Positions 51,001 through 58,624 of a DNA stretch of 64,000 nucleotides are shown one piece after another. A program made the translations under genes and the position numbers. Numbering within the stretch: the stretch's first letter is position 1; every line of letters begins with the position of its first letter. The notes beneath the pieces are model-generated. The model made no database searches and was not told the DNA's origin. It saw only the letters and a program-made list of their open reading frames with translations. The stretch comes from Streptomyces sp. NBRC 109706 (lineage in GTDB: Bacteria > Actinomycetota > Actinomycetes > Streptomycetales > Streptomycetaceae), in NCBI RefSeq assembly GCF_000974485.1, contig NZ_BBOM01000006.1, positions 310,001-374,000 on the forward strand. Reading direction: 5' to 3'.

Positions 51001-51549
51001 CTGACCGGGGAGACGGTGCGCCGCTGGGTCGGTCTCTGCGCCCAGGACGCGCATCTCTTCGACAGCACGCTGCGCGAGAACCTGCTGCTGGCCGCGCCCT
51101 CCGCCGACGAGGCGACGCTCCGTCGGGCCCTCGCCAGGGCCAGGCTGCTGGACTGGGTGGACGCGCTGCCGCTCGGCCTCGACACCCCGGTGGGCGAACG
51201 CGGCGCCCGGCTCTCGGGCGGGCAACGCCAGCGGCTGGCGCTGGCCAGGGCGCTGCTGGCGGACTTCCCCGTGCTGGTCCTGGACGAGCCGGCCGAGCAT
51301 CTGGACCTGCCGACCGCCGACGCCCTCACCCGGGATCTGCTGGCGGCCACCAAGGACCGCGCTGCCGTGCTGATCACCCATCGGCTGACCGGACTTGAGG
51401 CCGTGGACGAGGTGCTGGTGCTGGACGCGGGGCGGGTGGTGCAGCGCGGCGACCCCGCCACCCTCGCCGCCGTCGAGGGACCGTTCCGCGCCCTCCTCGC
51501 GCGCGAGGCCCCGGCGCGAGGCCGGCGGGAGGTGCCCGCGCCCGCCTGA
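48064..51549 (+). CDS. cydDC: CydD-CydC fused thiol ABC exporter
   Basis: This 1161-residue protein fuses both halves of the CydDC transporter, which exports reduced thiols (cysteine, glutathione-type) needed to assemble cytochrome bd. The CydD half (about 1-540) has a six-helix domain, Walker A GPSGSGKSTLLRAV near 370, signature LSAGQRQR and Walker B ILLLDEPTAALDG. The CydC half (about 580-1161) repeats this, with GASGAGKTTLAHCLLR near 948, LSGGQRQRLALARAL and VLVLDEPAEHLD. The GTG overlaps the cydB stop. Fusion of the two subunits is usual in streptomycetes. Confidence 0.95.
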   Translation: MKPVDPRLLRHARASRWLLAGSLGLGLLGAGLLIAQAVLIAQVIADAVTEGRGLDELTGPLSLLGATALGRGLVAYGTEWLAHRTGALVKSELRLRLLDQAARLGPHGLVDRSTGELTNLATRGIDALDDYFGRYLPQLGLAVVVPVAVLARLATDDLVATGIIVLTLPLIPLFMALIGWATQAQMDRQWRRLGQLSGHFLDVVAGLGTLKVFGRAKAQAENIRSITDAYRRGTLRTLRIAFLSSFALELLATLSVALVAVSIGMRLVHGDLDLYTALVVLILAPEVYLPLRQVGSQFHAAQEGLSAAEEVFAVLETPAPPRGTAPVPAAGEIRLDRVVVRYPGRPGDALPETSLTLRPGETVAVTGPSGSGKSTLLRAVLGLATPDAGRVLVDGVDLRTLDLGEWHRRIAWVPQQPLLFAGTIGENVRLARPDASDAEVLAALGDAAAGELDPERRLGEGGAGLSAGQRQRIALARAFLADRPILLLDEPTAALDGETEAAVVAAIRRLTRGHTVLLVTHRTALSAIGDRMFHVKHGPSVAGAPAVGDRDQVAGAGGAADGPTPPAAAEAGITTEGSALGWVRRLADGRRPRLALATALGALALGSAVGLMATSGWLISRAWEQPPVLHLMIAVTATRAFGLGRAVFRYAERLLSHDTVLRLLATLRVAVYQRLERLAPAGLGRTGRGDLLSRMVADVDALQDYFLRWLLPAAVAGTVGVAAVAFTGWLLPAAGLALAIGLLLAGFAVPALAGALARRTERRLAPARGELAERTLALLTGTDELWVAGALPARREAVRVADRRLTRLAAGSAGVTALAGGLTALVTGWTVLAAGWVGVPAVADGELAGVWLATVLLVPLAAFEAVAGLPLAVQHRQRARRAAERVREVLAAPAPVREPERPAEPPAGPFPLLLRGVGARHPGGAEAALAGVDLELTAGRRIAVVGASGAGKTTLAHCLLRFLDPCAGRYTLAGVDATELTGETVRRWVGLCAQDAHLFDSTLRENLLLAAPSADEATLRRALARARLLDWVDALPLGLDTPVGERGARLSGGQRQRLALARALLADFPVLVLDEPAEHLDLPTADALTRDLLAATKDRAAVLITHRLTGLEAVDEVLVLDAGRVVQRGDPATLAAVEGPFRALLAREAPARGRREVPAPA

Positions 51550-51591
51550 TCCCGACTTTCGCCAACAGAAGGGACTAACTACGCTTTTCCC

Positions 51592-53148
51592 ATGCGGCAG
51601 ACGGGCCCGACGCGGCAGGCAGCGGAACCGCTGAGGACCCTGGCGTCCCTCGGCGGCGATATCGAGCCGGACGCCGTCCCCGACCGGGCCGTTCGCGCCG
51701 CCGTCGAGCTGACCGGCGCCGGCCATGCCGCGCTGGCCGTGCTGAGCGACGACGGAGACCGGATCGACCGGCTGCTCACCGCCGGCCGGACGCCGGGGCC
51801 GAACCCCGAGCCGCTGCTCGGCGCGCTGCTGGCCGGCTCGGCCGCCCGGCCACCGCTGGACGGCGTGCTGTGGGCGCCGATCCGCGTCCATGGCGCCCGG
51901 TCGGGGGCGCTCTGGCTCGCCGACCCGCCGAGGGGCGCCTTCACCGAGGCCGATCGGGAGCTGGCCACCATCCTCGCCGCCCAGGCCGGTCTCGCGCTCG
52001 GCCATGCCCGGCTGCACGAGGCGGTAAGGGCCCAGGCCCGCTGGCTGGACGGCAGCCTGGAGCTGTCCACCTCGCTGCTCTCGGCCGAGCCCGAGGACAA
52101 CGCGCTGGCGGTGGTCGCCGAGCAGGCCAAACGGCTGGCCGAGGCCGCCATGGCAGCGGTGCTCGAACCGAACGAGGACGGCGGTCTGACGGTGGTCGCG
52201 GTCCGCGCCGACGATCCGGGCGGGCTGCTGGGCTCGACCGTGCCCGCCGATTCGCCCACCGTGCGGCAGGTGCTCACCGGGGAGCCCGTCTTCGACGACC
52301 GCCCCACCGGGGCGCCGTCCCGCGCGCTGGGCCTGGCCGGCCGCTACGGCCCGAGCATGCTGCTGCCGCTGACCAGCGACGAGACCACGCTGGGCGCGCT
52401 GTCCCTGGCCCGGGCCCCGGATGCCCCGCCCTATTCGGTGCCCGAGCGCGCCAACGCCACCCAGTTCGCCCAACAGGCCGCGCTGGCGTTGCTGTTGACC
52501 AGGGCACGACGCGACAGGGAACAGCTCGCCGTGTTGGCGGACCGCGACCGGATCGCCCGCGATCTGCACGATCTGGTCATCCAGCGGCTGTTCGCCGTCG
52601 GCCTGATCATGGCGGGCGCCCGCCGGCTGACGTCGTCCGAGGACGTCAGGGAGCGGGTCGACCAGGCGACGGGCGAGCTGGACGCGACCGTCCAGGAGAT
52701 CCGCACCGCGATCTTCGCGCTGCAACAGCATCCGGACGACGCGCCGACCGGGCTGCGCACCCGGGTGCTGCGGGAGATCGGCGCGGCGGCCCAGCTGCTC
52801 GGCTTCCGGCCGGCCGTCTCGTTCAGGGGCCCGGTGGACTCGGTGGTCGGCGAGGGCGCCGCGCGCAATCTGCTGGCCGCGCTCCGCGAGGGGCTTTCCA
52901 ACGCGGCGCGGCACGCCAACGCCTCCCGGGTGGAGGTGCTGCTGGACGCCGGCGCCCATCAGCCGGACGGCACGGACGCGGTGCGGCTGACCGTCGCGGA
53001 CGACGGCACCGGCATCCCGTCCGGGCGGACCCGCCGCAGCGGGCTGCGCAACCTGGTCAAACGGGCCGAGTCACTGGGCGGAACGGCCGAGGTCGGCCCC
53101 GGCATCGGCGGCTCGGGCACCACATTGACCTGGCAGACGCCCCGCTGA
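51592..53148 (+). CDS. GAF-domain sensor histidine kinase (NarL-type, DevS-like)
   Basis: This 518-residue soluble kinase has two GAF-like domains (about 20-140 and 150-305). A HisKA_3 dimerisation domain follows with H326 in DRIARDLHDLVIQRLFAVGL, then a HATPase domain (about 415-515, ALREGLSNAARHA, VADDGTGIPSG). The layout resembles the heme-based DevS/DosT redox sensors, but I cannot confirm a heme ligand. It lies 42 bases after cydDC with its own TACGCT 6 bases before the ATG, suggesting a leaderless promoter. No response regulator is adjacent, so its partner is elsewhere. Confidence 0.9.
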   Translation: MRQTGPTRQAAEPLRTLASLGGDIEPDAVPDRAVRAAVELTGAGHAALAVLSDDGDRIDRLLTAGRTPGPNPEPLLGALLAGSAARPPLDGVLWAPIRVHGARSGALWLADPPRGAFTEADRELATILAAQAGLALGHARLHEAVRAQARWLDGSLELSTSLLSAEPEDNALAVVAEQAKRLAEAAMAAVLEPNEDGGLTVVAVRADDPGGLLGSTVPADSPTVRQVLTGEPVFDDRPTGAPSRALGLAGRYGPSMLLPLTSDETTLGALSLARAPDAPPYSVPERANATQFAQQAALALLLTRARRDREQLAVLADRDRIARDLHDLVIQRLFAVGLIMAGARRLTSSEDVRERVDQATGELDATVQEIRTAIFALQQHPDDAPTGLRTRVLREIGAAAQLLGFRPAVSFRGPVDSVVGEGAARNLLAALREGLSNAARHANASRVEVLLDAGAHQPDGTDAVRLTVADDGTGIPSGRTRRSGLRNLVKRAESLGGTAEVGPGIGGSGTTLTWQTPR

Positions 53149-53166
53149 CCGGATAGCGTCCCGCCC

Positions 53167-53916
53167 ATGGCGAATCGCACGGTGGTGATCAGTGGTGGTG
53201 GCACCGGTATCGGCTTCGCGACGGCGCTGGCCTTCGCCCGGGACGGCGACATCCCGGTGCTGGTCGGACGCAGAGCCGAGGTGCTTGACCACGCGGCGAA
53301 GGCGATCGAGGGCGCGGTGGCCTGTCCCGCCGACCTCACCGAACCCGAGGGCGCGGCCAGGGTGGCCGCGCTGGTCGCCGAACGGTTCGGCACCGTCGAC
53401 GTGCTGGCGCACTGCGCCGGCGGCAACGGCGGCCTTGAGCCATCGGCGGCGAGCGACGACCCGCTGGCCGTCGCCCAGCACGACTGGACGGTGAACTTCC
53501 GCATCAACACGCTCACCGCCGTGCTGCTGACGGAGGCGCTGCGCGACCGGCTGGCGGCGCCGGGCGGCCGGGTGCTCTTCCTCAGCTCGATCGCCGCCTA
53601 CCGCGGCTCGGGCTCCGGCTCCTACGCGGCCAGCAAGGCCGCGCTGCACCCCTACGCCTTCGATCTGGCGCGCGCCCTCGGCCCGCGCGGCGTCACGGTC
53701 AACGTGGTGGCGCCCGGGCTGATCGACGACACGGAGTTCTTCGGCGACTCGATGACGCCGGCCCGGCACCAGGCGCGGGTCGACGAGACCCTCAACGGCC
53801 GGGCCGGCACCCCGGGCGATGTGGCGGAGACCATCCACTGGCTGGCCTCGCACGCCGCCGGCCATGTCACCGCCCAGGTGGTGCAGGTCAACGGCGGCGC
53901 GGAACGCGGACGTTGA
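53167..53916 (+). CDS. Short-chain dehydrogenase/reductase
   Basis: This 249-residue SDR has the cofactor motif SGGGTGIG near residue 9, the NAG-like motif as HCAGGNGG, the catalytic Ser in LFLSSIAAY and the YAASK catalytic Tyr-Lys. The end VVQVNGGAERGR matches the family. The exact substrate is unknown. TAGCGT lies 7 bases before the ATG, suggesting a leaderless transcript. The last 29 bases overlap the converging GT4 gene. Confidence 0.92.
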   Translation: MANRTVVISGGGTGIGFATALAFARDGDIPVLVGRRAEVLDHAAKAIEGAVACPADLTEPEGAARVAALVAERFGTVDVLAHCAGGNGGLEPSAASDDPLAVAQHDWTVNFRINTLTAVLLTEALRDRLAAPGGRVLFLSSIAAYRGSGSGSYAASKAALHPYAFDLARALGPRGVTVNVVAPGLIDDTEFFGDSMTPARHQARVDETLNGRAGTPGDVAETIHWLASHAAGHVTAQVVQVNGGAERGR

Positions 53917-55081
53917 CCTCGGGCACCGCCGGCTCGACGGCGCGCCCGGCAAGCACCTCGCGGTAGACCCGGGCGCAGGTGGCGGCGGTGTGGCGGATAT
54001 CACCGACGGCCGCCATATGCGCCCTGGCCCGTTCGCCGAGCGCGCCGCGCCGCTCCGGGTCGACCAGCAGCTCCGCCAGGGCGCCGGCCAGCGCCACCGG
54101 ATCGCCCGGCGTCACCAGACAGGGCCGGGACATGCCGGGCGGCAGGCTGTCGGCGGCGCCGCCCACGTCGCCGATGACCACCGGGCGGCCCACCGCCATC
54201 GCCTCAAGGGGCGCCACGCCGATCCCGCCCCAGCGGGTGGGCGCCGCCACCACGTCGGCGGCGGCGAACCAGGGCAGGATGTCCTCGGTCCGCCCGGTGA
54301 ACAGCACATCGGGCCCGGCGGCCCGGCGCAGCGCGGCCCGCTCGGGGCCCTCCCCCACCAGCGCCAGCCGCGCCCCCGGCACCCGGGCCGCCACCCGGGG
54401 CCAGGCCCTCAGCAGCACATCCTGGCCGTGCCGCTCGTCGAGCCGGCCCACGCACACCACCAGCGGTGCCCGCTGGGGCAGCCCGTGCACCGAGGCCAGC
54501 GCGGCCCGCGCCTGGCGCCGGGCCACCTGCCCGGCCGGCGGCAGCCGGGCCAGGTCGACCGCCGCGCGCAGCACGGTGGTCGGAACATCGAGACCGGCCC
54601 GCGCGGCGGCCCCGCGCTGCTGGTCGCCGAGGCAGAGCACCCGGTCGGTCCAGGCGGTGGCCCGGCGCTCCCAGTGGCGGGCCAGCTGCGCGGACAGCCC
54701 ACGCGCCGCCTGGAACGACCAGCGGTGTGGCTGAAAAACGGTGGGCAACCGGCCGCGCAGCGCCAGCCGGCCGGCCAACCCGGCCTTGTCGCCGTGGAGA
54801 TGGACCACATCCGGATCCGCCCGGCGGATGGCGCGGGATGCGCACAGCACCTCCCACGGCAGGTTGCCGCCGGCGGCGCGTTCGGCCAGCCAGAGCCGGA
54901 CCCGGGCGCCGGCCCTGGCCGCCTCCCGTTCCAGCCGGCCGCCGGACGGGCAGAGCACCACCACCCGCAGTCCGGCCTCGATCTGGGCGCGCACCAGATC
55001 GGCCACCGCCGAGGCGATCGAGCCGTTCACGGGCTGCACCAGGTGCACCACCCTCAGCGAGGTCGCTGGTTCACACTCCAT
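53888..55081 (-). CDS. GT4 family glycosyltransferase
   Basis: This 397-residue GT-B glycosyltransferase starts LRVVHLVQPVNGSIASAVADL. It has the acceptor-side DVVHLHGDKAGLAGRL, VCVGRLDERHGQDVLL and the donor-binding APTRWGGIGVAPLEAMAVGRPVVIGDVGG. Such enzymes build cell-wall or exopolysaccharide glycans; the acceptor is unknown. The ATG at 55081 is fixed by GGAGGA 5 bases upstream. It converges with and overlaps the SDR gene by 29 bases. Confidence 0.92.
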   Translation of the reverse strand: MECEPATSLRVVHLVQPVNGSIASAVADLVRAQIEAGLRVVVLCPSGGRLEREAARAGARVRLWLAERAAGGNLPWEVLCASRAIRRADPDVVHLHGDKAGLAGRLALRGRLPTVFQPHRWSFQAARGLSAQLARHWERRATAWTDRVLCLGDQQRGAAARAGLDVPTTVLRAAVDLARLPPAGQVARRQARAALASVHGLPQRAPLVVCVGRLDERHGQDVLLRAWPRVAARVPGARLALVGEGPERAALRRAAGPDVLFTGRTEDILPWFAAADVVAAPTRWGGIGVAPLEAMAVGRPVVIGDVGGAADSLPPGMSRPCLVTPGDPVALAGALAELLVDPERRGALGERARAHMAAVGDIRHTAATCARVYREVLAGRAVEPAVPEVNVRVPRRR

Positions 55082-55286
55082 GACGCTTCCTCCACGCCCA
55101 GTTACCGGCAGAGCGGAGAGCACCCTCGCAGAAAGCTCCGGAGAAATCATGAGAACGCGCAGAAAACAAACACAAAAGGCCACTCTGCGATAAACCGACA
55201 AAACGGCCGGGGCAGCGCGCGACGCCGGGCTCGCACGCCGGCGGGCGCGCGGCGGCGCCAGGGAGCGCCCCCCACAACGCGGAAAA

Positions 55287-55305
55287 GCCCCAGATCAACT
55301 GGGGC
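55287..55305 (-). terminator. Terminator of tRNA-Leu
   Basis: The 7-base stem GCCCCAG/CTGGGGC with loop ATCAA is followed on the minus strand by TTTT, directly downstream of the tRNA-Leu gene. Confidence 0.8.
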
Positions 55306-55321
55306 CTTCCTGAACTACTTC

Positions 55322-55408
55322 TGGTGCGCGAGGGGGGAGTTGAACCCCCACGCCCTTTCGGGCACTGGAACCTGAATCCAGCGCGTCTGCCTATTCCGCC
55401 ACCCGCGC
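55322..55408 (-). tRNA. tRNA-Leu (anticodon CAG)
   Basis: On the minus strand it begins GCGCGGGTGGCGGAATAGGC and ends GGTTCAACTCCCCCCTCGCG followed by CACCA. The anticodon arm is CTGGA-TTCAGGT-TCCAG, giving CAG. A class II variable arm is present and CCA is encoded. Confidence 0.97.
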
Positions 55409-55648
55409 AAGCACCTTGTTCTTTTGCGTTCACTCACATCGACTGCCTCGCCCCGAACCCTTCGGCCGGAGCGCCGCCGACGTGCAAAAGGCTAACACGC
55501 CCGGCGGGGTGCCCTCACCCGCCTTCCGGCCCCCGCCACCGCCCCGATCACCCCCCGCCGACCGGCCGCCCACAGGTCCTTCCGCATTCCCCCCGGACAT
55601 GCGCGACACTGTTGCAAGCTCCCCCCTACGATCCGGGGGGAGTCCGGT

Positions 55649-55671
55649 GGCCAGGTGGGAACCACCTGGCC
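55649..55671. promoter_or_regulatory. Perfect 10-bp inverted repeat near the fhaA promoter
   Basis: GGCCAGGTGG and its complement flank a GAA loop. TACGAT at 55686-55691 is a likely -10 for the fhaA operon, so the dyad lies at or just upstream of the expected -35. It may be an operator or an upstream hairpin. The rest of the 337-base spacer (55409-55745) shows no gene. Confidence 0.5.
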
Positions 55672-55745
55672 GTCTCGCGCGTGGATACGATCAGTAAGCC
55701 CTACCACTTCAGCCGCGTGTCGGGACAACGGAGAAGGAGGTGCAC

Positions 55746-56603
55746 ATGGGAGTACTGAAGCGCTTTGAGCAGCGGCTTGAAGGGCTCGTCAACGGCACCT
55801 TCGCCAAGGTCTTCAAGTCCGAGGTGCAGCCGGTGGAGATCGCCGGCGCGCTCCAGCGTGAGTGCGACAACAACGCCACCATCTGGAACCGCGAACGCAC
55901 CGTCGTCCCGAACGACTTCATCGTCGAGCTGAGCTCCGGCGACTACCAGCGGCTGAGCCCCTACGCCGGGCAGCTCGGCGACGAACTGGCCGGCATGGTC
56001 AAGGAGTACGCCAAGCAGCAGCGGTACACGTTCATGGGCGAGATCCGGGTGCACTTGGAGCAGGTGGAGTCGCTGGACACGGGCCTCTACCGGGTGCGCA
56101 GCCGCACCCTCGCCGCCTCGGCCTCCGGCCACGGCGCCGGGGCTCCCCCCACCGCGCCGGCCATGCCGCACCACGGCGGAGCCGGGCAGCAGCAGTTCCC
56201 CGGCTCCCCCGGCTATCCGCCGCCCCAGCCGCCGCAGGGCCCGCCGTCCCGCCCCCCGGCGGGGCCGCCCGGCGCCCCCCCGCGCCCGCCGACGGCGCCC
56301 TTCACCCAGCCCTCGCCCAGCCATGTCCGCCGCTGGGTCGAGATCAACGGCGCCCGACACCAGATCTCCCGGGGATCGCTGGTGCTCGGCCGCAGCACCG
56401 AGGCCGATGTGCGCATCGACGACCCCGGTGTCTCCCGCCGACACTGCGAGATCCAGGCCACCCAGCCCCCCACGGTGCGTGATCTGGGGTCCACCAACGG
56501 CATCGTGGTGGACGGGCAGCACACCAAACGCGCTACGCTCCGCGACGGCTCACGGATCGTCGTGGGCAGCACCACAGTCATCTACCGGCAAGCCGAAGGG
56601 TAA
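55746..56603 (+). CDS. fhaA: FhaA: DUF3662 and FHA domain protein
   Basis: This 285-residue protein has an N-terminal DUF3662 domain (about 1-115, VLKRFEQRLEGLVNGTFAKVFKSEVQP), a Pro/Gly-rich linker, and a C-terminal FHA domain (about 195-285). The FHA part shows GRSTEADVRIDDPGVSRRHCEI and DLGSTNGIVVDG. FHA domains bind phosphothreonine; FhaA homologues bind PknB-phosphorylated partners in cell-wall synthesis. The ATG at 55746 has GGAGG 5 bases upstream. It is the first gene of the fhaA-fhaB-pstP-rodA-pbpA-pknB operon. Confidence 0.95.
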   Translation: MGVLKRFEQRLEGLVNGTFAKVFKSEVQPVEIAGALQRECDNNATIWNRERTVVPNDFIVELSSGDYQRLSPYAGQLGDELAGMVKEYAKQQRYTFMGEIRVHLEQVESLDTGLYRVRSRTLAASASGHGAGAPPTAPAMPHHGGAGQQQFPGSPGYPPPQPPQGPPSRPPAGPPGAPPRPPTAPFTQPSPSHVRRWVEINGARHQISRGSLVLGRSTEADVRIDDPGVSRRHCEIQATQPPTVRDLGSTNGIVVDGQHTKRATLRDGSRIVVGSTTVIYRQAEG

Positions 56604-56612
56604 GCGGGGGCA

Positions 56613-57122
56613 ATGTCAGAGCTGACCCTGACGGTCATGAGGCTGGGTTTCCTGGCCGTCCTGTGGCTGTTCGTCATCGTCGCGGTCCAGGTGATCCGCA
56701 GCGATCTCTTCGGCACCCGGGTCACCCAGCGCGCCGCGGTCCGCCGCCCCGACCAGGCGGGCGGGCAGCGGCGGCAGCAGCAACAGCCCCAGCCGAAGGC
56801 CGCCGCCAGGGGCCGGCAGCGCCGTGGCGCCCCCACCAAACTCGTCATCACCGAAGGTTCTCTCGCCGGAACCACTGTCGCCCTCCAGGGGCAGACCATT
56901 ACGCTCGGCCGGGCACACGACTCGACCATCGTGCTCGACGACGACTACGCCTCCGGCCGGCACGCCCGGATCTACCCGGACCAGAACGGCCAGTGGATCG
57001 TCGAGGACCTCGGTTCGACAAACGGCACCTACCTCGACCGAGGCCGACTGACCACCCCGGTCCCCATTCCGCCCGGCGCGCCGATCCGTATCGGCAAGAC
57101 GGTCATCGAACTTCGGAAGTAG
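56613..57122 (+). CDS. fhaB: FhaB: membrane-anchored FHA domain protein
   Basis: This 169-residue protein has an N-terminal membrane helix (VMRLGFLAVLWLFVIVAVQVI), a Gln/Arg-rich linker and an FHA domain (about 75-165, GRAHDSTIVLDDDYASGRHARIY, DLGSTNGTYLDRG). In relatives, FhaB/FipA acts as a phosphothreonine reader for PknB signalling at division or growth sites. It is 9 bases from fhaA and shares its transcript. Confidence 0.94.
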   Translation: MSELTLTVMRLGFLAVLWLFVIVAVQVIRSDLFGTRVTQRAAVRRPDQAGGQRRQQQQPQPKAAARGRQRRGAPTKLVITEGSLAGTTVALQGQTITLGRAHDSTIVLDDDYASGRHARIYPDQNGQWIVEDLGSTNGTYLDRGRLTTPVPIPPGAPIRIGKTVIELRK

Positions 57123-57162
57123 GTCCGACCACAATGACGACCGGAGGGTGGGAGAGGCGCGC

Positions 57163-58602
57163 ATGAGTTTGTCACTGAGATTCGCCGCCGGCTCCCATGT
57201 CGGGATGATCCGGGGGCACAACGAGGACTCGGGCTACGCCGGGCCACGCCTGCTGGCCATCGCCGACGGCATGGGCGGTCAGGCGGCGGGCGAGGTCGCC
57301 AGCTCCGAGGTCATCTCCACGCTGGTGCCGCTGGACGACGACATCCCCGGTTCCGACCTGCTGACCTCGTTGGACGCCTCGGTGCAGCGCGCCAACGACC
57401 AGCTGCGCGGCATGGTGGCCGACGACGCCAGGCTGGACGGGATGGGCACCACGCTCACCGCCCTGCTGTGGACGGGCCAGCGCCTCGGCGTGGTGCACGT
57501 GGGCGACTCCCGCGCCTATCTGCTGCGCGAGGGGCAGCTGACCCAGATCACCCAGGACCACACCTGGGTGCAGCGGCTGGTGGACGAGGGCCGGATCACC
57601 GAGGAGGAGGCCACCACCCACCCGCAGCGTTCGCTGCTGATGCGCGCTTTGGGCAGCGCCGACCGGGTCGAGGCCGATCTCTCCATCCGCGAGGTCAGGC
57701 CCGGCGACCGCTATCTGCTCTGCTCCGACGGGCTGTCCGGGGTGGTCAGCGCCGAGACGCTGCGGGACACCCTCAACACCCAGTCGGCGCCGCAGGACAC
57801 GGTGAGCGAGCTGATCGAGCTGGCGCTGCGCGGCGGCGGCCCCGACAACATCACCTGCATCATCGCCGACGTGGTGAACGTCGACACCCAGGAGAGCGAC
57901 ACGCTCGCCCGGCAGCTCTACGACGCCCCCCAGGTCGTGGGCGCGGTGGCCGAGACGCAGGCGCAGCGCGCCACGGGCGATCCCAGGACGCCGGCCGCCA
58001 GGGCGGCCGAGCTGGGCCGCCCCCCCGCCCCGCCGGCGGCGCCCGGGGCCGAGGGCCAGGCGACGGGCGTCTTCGGCTCGTTCACCGACGACGAGTACGT
58101 GCGGCAGCGCCCGCGCCGCCGCCCGCTGCGCACCTGGCTGCTGGCCGGACTGGCGCTGGCCGTGGTCGGCGGTGGCCTCTACACCGGCTACCGCTGGACC
58201 CAGACGCAGTACTACGTGGGGGTCAACGGGGACCACCTCGCGCTCTACCAGGGGTTGAGCCAGAGCCTCGGCCCGCTGGACCTGAGCAGCGTCAAGGAGG
58301 ACCGCCCGGACATCAAGCTGGAGCATCTGCCGACGTATCAGCGCGGCCTGGTGGAGAACAACATCGACGCCGACAGCCTTGAGGAGGCCAGGCAGCAGCT
58401 GAACTCGCTGGGCGAGCACGCCGCGATCTGCGAATCGCTCGCGGAGGCCGAGGCCGAGGAGCCGGAAGCGCCCGAAGCCCCCGAGGAACAGGCCGAGGAG
58501 AACGGCAAGGAGCCCGAGGAGTCCGCGGAGCCGGGGGACGGCCAGCGGGGCCCGTCCCTGTCCGAGGAACAACAGGAACTGGCCAAGCAGTGCGGGACAT
58601 AG
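57163..58602 (+). CDS. pstP: PstP: PP2C-type Ser/Thr protein phosphatase
   Basis: This 479-residue phosphatase reverses PknB-type phosphorylation. The PP2C domain (about 1-240) keeps its motifs: RGHNEDSGY, AIADGMGGQA, VHVGDSRAYLL, LLCSDGLSGVV and GGPDNITCI. A linker and one membrane helix (about 320-342, LLAGLALAVVGGGLYTGY) precede an extracytoplasmic acidic tail with many Glu residues. The ATG at 57163 fits the family start (MSLSLRFAAGSHVGMIR). Its intact metal ligands contrast with the PP2C-like protein at 9414. Confidence 0.95.
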   Translation: MSLSLRFAAGSHVGMIRGHNEDSGYAGPRLLAIADGMGGQAAGEVASSEVISTLVPLDDDIPGSDLLTSLDASVQRANDQLRGMVADDARLDGMGTTLTALLWTGQRLGVVHVGDSRAYLLREGQLTQITQDHTWVQRLVDEGRITEEEATTHPQRSLLMRALGSADRVEADLSIREVRPGDRYLLCSDGLSGVVSAETLRDTLNTQSAPQDTVSELIELALRGGGPDNITCIIADVVNVDTQESDTLARQLYDAPQVVGAVAETQAQRATGDPRTPAARAAELGRPPAPPAAPGAEGQATGVFGSFTDDEYVRQRPRRRPLRTWLLAGLALAVVGGGLYTGYRWTQTQYYVGVNGDHLALYQGLSQSLGPLDLSSVKEDRPDIKLEHLPTYQRGLVENNIDADSLEEARQQLNSLGEHAAICESLAEAEAEEPEAPEAPEEQAEENGKEPEESAEPGDGQRGPSLSEEQQELAKQCGT

Positions 58603-58624
58603 CGGGACCGAGAGACCTGAAGGC

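Noticed and set aside
47998..52959. 1653-codon minus-strand open frame over cydDC and the histidine kinase
   Set aside because: It is a GC-driven shadow of two well-supported genes on the plus strand; it is His/Gln/Arg-rich without motifs.
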